Under the pieces are notes generated by a model. The model was not told where the DNA came from. It saw only the letters and a program-made list of their open reading frames with translations, and did no database searches. A stretch of DNA of 64,000 nucleotides from Pyxicephalus adspersus. Its lineage: Eukaryota; Chordata; Amphibia; Anura; Pyxicephalidae. The first letter of the stretch is position 1; each line of letters starts with the position of its first letter. Shown piece after piece: positions 56,591 to 64,000 of the stretch. The position numbers were made by a program, and so were the translations under genes. The DNA lies in assembly GCF_032062135.1 (NCBI RefSeq), contig NC_092861.1:139503964-139567963 (forward strand), written 5' to 3'.

Positions 56591-57455
56591 ACAGCGCCAT
56601 CCAAAGCTCTTATTTTGAGCACCTTTCCTCTTTTCAAGGTTGCTGTAAGGAGTACATTCCCATCACATTATCTGTCCATTGCACAATGGATACGATGGGG
56701 AAGGGTGGGGGTGACCAAAAACTGTAGCCAGAGACTTTTCCCATCCATCCTGCCTTGTAAACTACAATTTAAATAGCTTTTTTTATTTGCAGGTATTGAA
56801 TAGAAATTGTAATATACAAAGCTGGACTCACTACCACACAGATAAAATGCATATATGATGGCTGTTTTACATACCAAAGGATTTTGTATCCGTCCAAATT
56901 GTACAGCTCTACAACACAAAAGTCCTGTTTGGCTTGGCAGAGACCTTGTTTTTCCTTGCTACTGACTGATAAGTTCATCTCTCTGGCACTTTATTCTCTT
57001 CTTCTACCAGCATCTTTCTTGTTAAAACAAGTGCAGTGCAGCACAACTAATTGGCTGTTTGCGCTGCTTCTATCTCTACCAGGCTGACCTCTGCCACAGG
57101 CCCATCCCATAGCATGTCCCTGGATTTAGATCAGTTATCTATATTATTTGTATTTTAAAAATTAATCTATTCAAGATTCGAAAATTATAATATTATGTAT
57201 TTTATATGTAATTATTTTACATTATAGCTGGACATGTAAGCTGGAGATAGAAAACCCAATGCAAATAATTGAAACAATACAAGCAACCTGCATTTTTAGG
57301 ACGGGGACAGCTATGGGATATTGTGTATGATACTCATGATTTTATTTTTTATAATCATATACCTGAACTTATATAAATATATTTATTATAAATAAATGCA
57401 GCTCTGTTTTAATGTGTTTTTAAGTAAGCAAATGAACAACCGTGGGAATCCTCCT
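56591..57455. other. AT-rich intergenic sequence, no gene seen
   Basis: Nothing recognised. Confidence 0.4.
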
Positions 57456-57464
57456 GTCAGTGTG

Positions 57465-58277
57465 GGATCCCCAGGCACTAGAGGTTAAATGAGAACAAGT
57501 CTCCACATTCATTCACCTCTAGTGCTCTGTGATTGGCTGTGGAAAAGAAAAATCCTGATGACGCTTGAGCTGTCATCAGGGTTTACCTTTCCTCTTCCGC
57601 CAATTACTCTCATCTGGGTTCAGTTCCCACGGTCACCGGGCTGTACTTATCATTGATAAGTTCAGCCCGGGTAGTGTGGGAACCTGCGGTCACAGCTGAT
57701 TCGAGGTACGCGAGTGCTTCCAATCAGCTGTGACTGCAAGCAAGCTCTCATAGGCTTTTCTCTATTGAGAGTTCATCTGAGTTCAGTTCCCACGCTCCCT
57801 GGGATGAAAAGTACAGCCCGGGGAGCGTGGGAACCTGCGGTCACAGCTTATTGGAGGCACGCAAGTGCTTCCAATCAGCTGTGACTCCAGATTAACTCTC
57901 AAGTTTCTCTATTGAGAGTTCATTTGAGTTCAGTTCCCATGGTCACTGGGCTGATAAATACATGGTCACTGGGCTGTGAAATTGAGGTTAACTACCCTGT
58001 TCCGTATTTGTTCTTGGATAGAGAATCTCTATCCAAGAACACATGCTACAGTTACGCTAGGGCTTCAAGAGCAGTCAGGGGAGCGGAGCTGTCAGCTCTA
58101 CTTCCCTGATTGCTCTTCCAGTTCTACACAGTCCCGAAAAATAACGAATTTATAATATAACCCCCCCCCCCAATGGACTTTAATGGTGTTCGAATTCGCC
58201 GTTCGATCACCTGAAAAATATCAGGCTACTCGACCGAATAGCCACCGAATCGAACACTGAGCTATTCGACCAACACT
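57465..58277. repeat. Chain-of-hairpins repeat with a ~150-165-bp tandem unit
   Basis: At least six palindromic segments follow one another: AGGCACTAGAGGT with ACCTCTAGTGCT; GGTTCAGTTCCCAC with GTGTGGGAACC around CGGGCTG/CAGCCCG; TCACAGCTGATT with AATCAGCTGTGA; the same two again in a second unit; TTGGATAGAG with CTCTATCCAA; and AGAGCAGTCAGGGGAGC with CTTCCCTGATTGCTCT. CAGTTCCCAY recurs at 57621, 57784 and 57931. The block ends in AT- and CpG-rich sequence with TTCGATTCGG-style words and TATTCGACCAACACTA. No protein is encoded. I remember the terminal part from frog genomes but not its class. Confidence 0.75.
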
Positions 58278-58555
58278 AAATGTCAGTCTCTTGTTATGAC
58301 TGGTAGAAGAAAACCTTCACAAGCCAATCAGTTGTGCACTTCAAAGAGCATACAGATAGGAGGAGATGGGCTGGTTGGTCTTCTTGTTCCCTGCCAGACA
58401 GAGCAGTGCTATGTGGCAAATTGTGTGAACCTCAAAACAATCAGAAATGGCAGCTGCCATATATCTATTTCAGCCTTCTCTAGAATAGTAGAAAGGTAAA
58501 AAAGGATCTATCTATCCTCTAATATTGTGACATGTCATAGTTAGCCAGCCCCACT
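58278..58555. other. Short spacer, no gene seen
   Basis: Nothing recognised; the frame at 58296-58499 has no domain. Confidence 0.4.
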
Positions 58556-58790
58556 AGCGGGAATACATGAAAATAAAGAAGAAGAAAACATTGGGTCTTT
58601 TTGGCAAACAAAATTGTATTCAGGTAAGCTGTATTCAACATCATATAAAGCACATTAGTTTGTTCATTATACAAGTGAACAACCTAAGTAGGTTGATCCC
58701 GAGTTAATGTCATTGGGATAAAAAAAACCTACTTACTAGACACAGATATCCCAGATTACAAGAGTATTGTTGTCATTATTAACGTTTTGT

Positions 58791-58828
58791 AACCCAACAC
58801 GTTTGGCCTATTGGCTTCTTCAGGGATC
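58791..58828 (-). ncRNA. Hammerhead motif, reverse strand, one core base changed
   Basis: On the minus strand: stem I 5' arm GATCC, core CTGAAGA (complement of 58817-58823), extra A, stem II GCC..GGC around AATA, then CAAA where GAAA is required, then CGTGTT and stem I 3' arm GGGTT. Changing the invariant G12 to C should abolish cleavage. Confidence 0.6.
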
Positions 58829-59170
58829 TTGCGATGAACATTATGAATTTTAGATGATAGTAGGAACATTTCCTACAGAATTCCAATGTGTTGTCAGGAT
58901 ATGTACTAAAAAATTTTTCTCCGCATAGAAAATCAATTTAGGGGAGTTGTGTAAGTTCCCAAGTAGTCCTGTATCTTTAAGAAAGTATCAGGATGCTGCA
59001 GAGCACACAAGATGATGTTTGTGTCAGAAGTGTTGAAAACTTGCTCCTGACACAAACATCATCTCTTTTGCTCTGCAGAAAAATACTTCAGTATATAACC
59101 TGACAACACATTGGAATCCCTGTGGGAAATTTTCTTACTGTCATCTAAAATTCATAACGTTCCTTGCAAG

Positions 59171-59207
59171 ATCCCCTAAAGAAGCCAATAGGCAAAACGT
59201 GTCGGGT
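59171..59207 (+). ncRNA. Hammerhead motif, forward strand, two core bases changed
   Basis: CTAAAGA at 59176-59182 (consensus CTGANGA, G5 changed to A), stem II GCC AATA GGC intact, AAAA at 59194-59197 in place of GAAA, then CGTGTC and GGGTT. The other arm keeps G5, so this arm decayed separately. Inactive by inference. Confidence 0.55.
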
Positions 59208-59436
59208 TACAAAACGTTTTTAATGACAACAATACTCTTGTAATCAGGGATTTCTGTGTCTAGTAAATAGGTTTTTTCTTCCCAGTGACATTAACACGGG
59301 ATGAACCTACTTAAGTTGTTCACTTGTATTATGAACAAACTAATGTGCTTTATATGATGTTAAATACAACTTATCCTAACACAATTTTCTCTGCCAAAAA
59401 ACAATCTTTTCTTCCCCTTTATTTTCATGTATTTCA

Positions 59437-60310
59437 GTGTTATCTTTAACTGTTTGCCTTTAGTTCAGCCATAAAGTTTTTTTCTTCTTCTAGAATCTCA
59501 CAATTTCTTGTTTGCTTCTACAACATCTTTCAGTAAAGAACTTATGCAGTGCAATTTGTTATTATTTTTTTCTGAACTGACCTTTCCATTAGTATTTGTG
59601 ACCCGTCTGTACTGTCCTCCCCTACCCCAAGGTGAGATAGTCGATTCTCTGTGACCTCAGATTAACTTTTGCCTGAATCCCAACCAAGATATAAAAATAC
59701 ATCTTGCAAATTCATTATTCTGAAAATTCTGTTCGTTCGTGTGTAAAACTAACCATAATGTATTTAAAACAAAGAAAACATTAAATACTGGACGGCTTGA
59801 AAATTATTCTTGGCGATCTTCAAGATCAATTATGGCTTCATAAATAACCATAGGAACTGAAAATCGCACATAAGCATAAGCCATGTAAATTAATAAATGC
59901 AATGTAATTGTGGTAAATCATGTTAAACATTAGCCTAGATGCCAAATTTAAGACAAAGAAAATTTTATCAGATGCATTGAATCACATTTCTCAGGAAATT
60001 CAATGTGCACGATAGGCGAGCTGCATCATTTAAATAAGGTCTCATTGTAAATTGGCTCACATTCCAAATGCACTACGGGTTTATTGATTCCCCATTCTAA
60101 TATTCTTGTGTTAACTGGCTTTGGGGAAGTTCATCAGTCTTCCAAACATGTGGTGGCAGAAGCAATCCTGTTGCATATTCAGGACTGGTATAACGTAATA
60201 ATCTGCGGGGATCACGTTTCCTAAAATTGTTTCTGTATTGGGTGAGTGATAAGGTTCTTGTGGTCAACAGATTATGTCACTGGAAGAATGATTATTCTTA
60301 TATTATTATT
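59437..60310. other. AT-rich intergenic sequence, no gene seen
   Basis: No gene. The stretch 59990-60150 (GATAGGCGAGCTGCATCATT, TAAATTGGCTCACATTCC) has the look of conserved non-coding DNA; untested. Confidence 0.4.
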
Positions 60311-60572
60311 AGAGCAACCTTTCTCAGCCTTTTTAACATGGGGGAACCCCTTGAAATAACTTTTAGGTCCTAGGGAACCTCTGCTATAATTGCTATATCT
60401 ACAGCTCACAGTACATTAGTGTGGTGGCTATTGGGAAGAATGACCAAAACGACCATTGGTCTCAGGGGTAACTGATCTGAAAGGCACAAATTGCTCATAG
60501 CTCGAGAAACCCCTAGCAACTTCTGGAAGAAACCCCAAGGTTCTATAGAAACCTGGTTGATAAAAACTATAT
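60311..60572 (+). mobile_element. hAT MITE of the TTTCTCAACC family, near full length
   Basis: GAGCAACCTTTCTCAGCCTT, TTTTAACATGGGGGAACCCC, CTCACAGTACATTAGTGTGG, CATTGGTCTCAGGGGTAACT, GATCTGAAAGGCACAAATTG and CTCATAGCTCGAGAAACCCC, ending AGAAACCTGGTTGATAAAAA. Ends are imperfect inverted repeats. Confidence 0.82.
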
Positions 60573-60734
60573 TAGATTGATATATTTGTGAGATTGTGAA
60601 TGTAGAACCTTTGTTGTATGTTTTCCATCAGATGCTGTACTGTGAAGATAGGAACTTTTAATTTTTTAACATGTATGAGAAAGCTGTGAATGGTATATTG
60701 ATGGTTTCCTCCACATTCCAAACATACTGGATCA

Positions 60735-61128
60735 TTTCCTCTCTTTCCTCTAAGGACCCTAATTACTCCCCTTTTCCCTCTTTCTTTCCTCTGAGAACCC
60801 CCATTCCCCCCTTTCTCGCTTTCTCTTTCCTCTGAGGACCCCCAATACCCCCCTCTTCTATCTTTCCTCTGACCCCATTACTCCCATTTTCTCTCTGTCC
60901 TTTGAAGACCCCCATTGCTCCCCTTTTCTTTTTTTCCTCTGAGGACCTCCATTAATCCCCTTTTCACTCTTTCCTCTGAGGACCCCATTACTCCCCTTAC
61001 CTTTTCTCCCTTTCCTCTGAGGACCCCCATAAATCCCAGTTTCTCTCTTTCTTCTGAGGACCTCCATTACTCCCCTGAGGACCTCCATTACTCCTCTCTC
61101 TTTCCTCTAAGGACCCAAATTACTCCAA
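60735..61128. repeat. CT-rich minisatellite (CTCTGAGGACCCCCATTACT units)
   Basis: About ten units of 30-45 bp, each built from TTTCCTCTGAGGACCYCCAT followed by TACTCCCCTTTTC. Unit length varies through the pyrimidine run. Frames on both strands (60858-61148) translate to the same low-complexity repeat and are not genes. It lies between two members of the hAT MITE family. Confidence 0.92.
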
Positions 61129-61169
61129 TTGGCTTTCTTCCAAATTGACTATACGCTAGTTTTGCCTAT

Positions 61170-61432
61170 CTTGACTTTTTCACCCCAGAGGAACCCTTAA
61201 AATATTTTTTAGATCTTGAAAAACTCGTACTAAAAGCAATAAGCAGAAAGATTTCCCCATTTGCAGCGGTGGCTTATCTATCATCATTATGGATTAGGAA
61301 TAAACCTTCCTAGTCATGTAGCTGGCTTTTACAAGTTGTGTTAGTCCCAGAACTATGCATGCATTAGGAAACTGGAAAATAATTGGCAACAGTTTGAGGA
61401 ACCCCTGGAGGAACCCAAATTCAGAAACACTA
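61170..61432 (+). mobile_element. Possible diverged hAT MITE of the TTTCTCAACC family
   Basis: CTTTTTCACCCCAGAGGAAC and CCTTAAAATATTTTTTAGAT parallel the left part of the copy at 60311. TTGAGGAACCCCTGGAGGAA and CCCAAATTCAGAAACACTAC parallel the right part. The middle is unrelated or replaced. Confidence 0.5.
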
Positions 61433-62495
61433 CATCAATCAATAAGTGCACAGCAGATGTAAAATTTGTTATTTCTACCTAAAAGTAAGTGTGCATCATA
61501 AGTAAACAATTTTATCCCGAGTAACTTAATGCTTCTAGGACAGGGATGCCTTGGTTGACATGAATGACATGCCGACCCAATGACTTTAATACTCTCTGAC
61601 TCCCTGACTAGCAGCAATTAAAATTAGTGTGAAATCTGAATTATTTCAGGACAGTGGACCATGAGGGAGGCATGGTATGCTGTCTCTACACTTCTGTAAA
61701 TACTCATTTCAAAATGTCTGAGTTCTGGGGGTCCCCCATGGTGAACAAATGTTGAAAATAGCCCTTTATAAAGCTTTCTGTAATTCCAAATTTTGATTGC
61801 TGGCTATTGTTGGCTATTGTTTATGACGCACTTCTATGTCCTCTATCCCCCTCTCCATAAACCAAACAGAGTTAGCCAATCCATGATTTACCACATATAG
61901 TTCTTTGACTGACACAAAACATCAAAATCATACACTGATCCCACTCATTCTCCCGGTCTTGCTTCTCAGGGCCTCATTAAATAAAACATATCCCTCATTA
62001 AGTGCCACTGACTGTGTTCAAAGATTTGCTGAAGATTTTTTGAACTTTTTGTTATTTTTGGTAGGCAGACAAGGATCTACAGGATTGAATATATTGCAGT
62101 GTATAGCAAATGAATACTTTCACAGAGCTAGGAAAACATGCTGTGATAAATGTTCTTAAAATGAAAGTAAACTTCGAAAAATGAAAAAGTGAAGTTCTGT
62201 TTCTTTTTTCTTCCATATGCTGTTCTATCCACTCTTGGTCTTTATCAGGCTTCATTTGTTCATATTGATATTTATGGTCATGTTAACGAGTTTGGTTGAG
62301 CAGATTGGTATTTCTTTTTTTTCTTGTTTGGTGAACAGTCCAATATATAAATCTTGCATTTATCTAGTACATGTTGAAAATGTTTAATGAAAATATTGAA
62401 ATAGGTGAAAATAATCTATGTAATCAGGTAATGCAATGACAAGGCAATGACTGTTCCTGAACAGTGCCTTAAATTTTACTTTACATAGAAGGGTT
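61433..62495. other. Intergenic sequence, no gene seen
   Basis: Nothing recognised. The 84-codon forward frame at 61905-62159 has no recognisable domain. Confidence 0.4.
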
Positions 62496-62499
62496 GACA

Positions 62500-62682
62500 G
62501 AGCCTCCTGGCATACCTACGTCACACATCCCAGGAGGCTTTTGGTTGCTCCTTTTGTGCATGCCCGTTCTTGAAGAAAGAAGATGGTAGCAGATTATAGA
62601 ATGGTCCAGGAAAGCTCAAGAGGGACTGAGGGATCTGCAGAAATAAAGGTGAGGTTTTATTTCAGTTTAGTTCCGCTTTAAG
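62500..62682. mobile_element. Fragment of the AGNGGAACTAAA MITE family
   Basis: The right end CAGTTTAGTTCCGCTTTAA matches the right end of the element at 15500 (GGGTTTAGTTCCTCTTTAAA). The interior has a GTGCATGCCCG word like that family's ATGTGCCCAGG part. The left end is not recognised. Confidence 0.5.
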
Positions 62683-63680
62683 TGAGGGAAAATGTCAAGA
62701 AGAGCTCGTGAGAGCAATGAAAACATCTCTGGGGATTTTGACTTCTTATGTTTTTTTTTTTAATTTGAATTTTATAAGGGCTTTTCTACAGAAGAAGCAA
62801 AAAGAAAAAGAACAAATGACGAAAGAAAAAAAACAAGCATACACAAAACATTTCCCTCTACCACTCCTAGCATCAAGAACATAATATTGAAAAGATATTC
62901 TGGTTAATTGCGATCCAAGCATGAACTGTTGGATTTGGTGATGGAATCCAGATCTTTACATTAGGAGCTGCCTTTTTTATGTATAGACTAAAAGTAAAAA
63001 GCTAACTTAAAAGCACAGTATACCATATTTAAATAATGCTGATCCCTGGGATTACCCTTACTCCCTTCTCACACTCTACCATTAAGAAAACTAAACTAAA
63101 TCATCTAGACCATCTTTGCTACCCAAAGTCACCATCACACAATTCTCCTGTCCAAGTCATATTTCTTCCTTGATTTACTTTTGGTGGGGTCTTCCTTCAG
63201 ATATCCACTCCATTCATTCATATTTGCTGTCCAGTGGTGGTATCTTTTTTAAAAAATGGAGAAAGGAATCATCATCAATGACATCGGTAAGAGGGGACAG
63301 GCAGTGACCATCCGGCACAATGCTGGATCAGAGCTTCACCAGAACCTGAGCCATGGCACTGTCAGGGGCTTTGACAGTTTAGTTAGTTGACTATATTTTC
63401 CTTAAAACATGAAGGAAGGTTTAGAAACAGACATCAGGATTTGTTTGCTTAGAGATGAGATGGTCTATAAAGTATAGTACAATTTGTGTGCTCCAACCAG
63501 GGGAACTATTCAAAGGGCAAAGAGGTTGGTGCACCAGCCGTCATACTTTAGTTCCAGGAAGTAAAGTCACTAGTATGAAGTAACATTCTGCAAGGTGGGA
63601 ATTAACTGGTAAATGCTCTTCTAAACCAATTTACCAGCTCACTTGAGCAAGTGGGGTTCATTGGAGCAAAACAGAATGAC
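62683..63680. other. AT-rich intergenic sequence, no gene seen
   Basis: Nothing recognised; a T run at 62752-62761. Confidence 0.4.
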
Positions 63681-63745
63681 AAGTTTTAGCGCGGATTTTA
63701 TTGATGAATCAGGGGCTCTGTGTCAAACACATCCTCAGGAAGGGG
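63681..63745 (-). ncRNA. Weak hammerhead/Penelope-like remnant
   Basis: On the minus strand CTGAGGA (complement of 63732-63738) is followed by TGTGTTTGACACA, which can form a 4-bp stem II, then GAG in place of GAAA. Further on is CAATAAAATCCGCGCTAAAA, a downstream word I associate with Penelope-like terminal repeats. Stem I cannot be shown. Confidence 0.3.
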
Positions 63746-64000
63746 TCAGGTGGACTCCATAATTCCTTCATGACAGGGTTCCTTTAAATGAATCTTCCTA
63801 ATTTTACTCTCTTGGCAAAAGCCCAGCACATAAGCAGTCCAAACCACAAAAAAGTTTTGGATTCTCCTCAATTATTCGAAGGATGTGTTATCTCATGCAT
63901 GCTCCTGTCACATAAAAACAGTTAATGTGAGGTTTGGGAAAGAAATACGATGACTTTGGTGCTAAGAATGGGGTTTTTGCTGCCAAATGAAGTACAATTG
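63746..64000. other. End of window, no gene seen
   Basis: Nothing recognised. Confidence 0.4.

Larger units (their letters stand above)
58562..59436. mobile_element. 875-bp inverted repeat of Penelope-like terminal sequences
   Basis: The left arm (from about 58562: TACATGAAAATAAAGAAGAA, then CATCATATAAAGCACATTAG, GTGAACAACCTAAGTAGGTT) is mirrored by the right arm ending about 59436. Arms are roughly 400 bp and about 85% alike by eye. The centre is a perfect 16-bp palindrome, GATGATGTTTGTGTCA (59011-59026) with TGACACAAACATCATC (59048-59063). Each arm carries a hammerhead-like motif in opposite orientation (58791-58828 reverse, 59171-59207 forward). No reverse transcriptase is visible. Confidence 0.75.

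Noticed and set aside
1..64000. Bacterial or phage defence system or operon
   Set aside because: Composition, repeats, gaps and coding density are those of a vertebrate intergenic region; there are no operons, Shine-Dalgarno sites or long frames.

Overview
The window looks like non-coding DNA from a vertebrate nuclear genome, most likely an anuran amphibian (probably a ranoid frog). The reasons are the AT-rich sequence, two assembly gaps (379 and 304 N) plus one stray N, abundant microsatellites, and dense interspersed repeats: an L2/CR1-clade LINE, a tRNA-headed SINE sharing that LINE's 3' tail, hAT, Tc1/mariner, piggyBac-like and Harbinger-like MITEs, and Penelope-like fragments with minimal hammerhead motifs. 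The taxon is inferred from repeat content remembered from frog genomes, not from a host gene. I found no convincing host exon, tRNA, rRNA or CRISPR array. The open frames are short, AT-driven or lie in repeats. The only recognisable coding sequence is decayed transposon sequence.

Layout. 1-9.5 kb: end of a TA-flanked MITE, a pyrimidine tract, a 792-bp TA-flanked MITE carrying a 28-bp minisatellite, and the first copy of an unclassified G-rich repeat. 9.5-16 kb: a hAT-like element, gap 1, a second G-rich copy, a mariner transposase relic joined to another MITE end, and a TTAA-flanked MITE. 16-25 kb: mostly unique AT-rich sequence with a hAT MITE, a SINE and a minisatellite with a ~79-bp higher-order period. 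25.7-30.6 kb: the densest nest, with a SINE split by a LINE tail, a decayed ORF of a widespread uncharacterised family, a hAT piece, a 65-bp hairpin MITE, a Tc1 relic, gap 2, a clean 416-bp Harbinger-type MITE and another SINE. 31-38 kb: LINE tails (one split by a TTAA-flanked MITE), a third G-rich copy and a degraded Harbinger-type relative. 40-46.6 kb: the best hammerhead, two TA-flanked MITEs, several hAT MITEs and two LINE tails in the same orientation. 47-52.7 kb: a polypurine tract, a TTAA-type MITE, the 3' half of a Tc1 element and a facing hammerhead pair. 54.3-55.5 kb: the LINE reverse transcriptase relic. 56.3-59.5 kb: two inverted Penelope-like repeats around a chain of hairpins. 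60.3-63.8 kb: hAT MITEs flanking a CT-rich minisatellite, and a weak hammerhead remnant.

How the parts relate. The LINE body ends in the same sequence that starts the solitary tails, and the SINE ends in nearly the same 3' module. This fits a SINE mobilised by this LINE. The hammerhead motifs occur mostly as inverted pairs, as expected from Penelope-like terminal repeats. The most notable item is the hammerhead at 40095-40154: its stem I still pairs perfectly, stem II needs only one G-T wobble, and stem III is almost absent.
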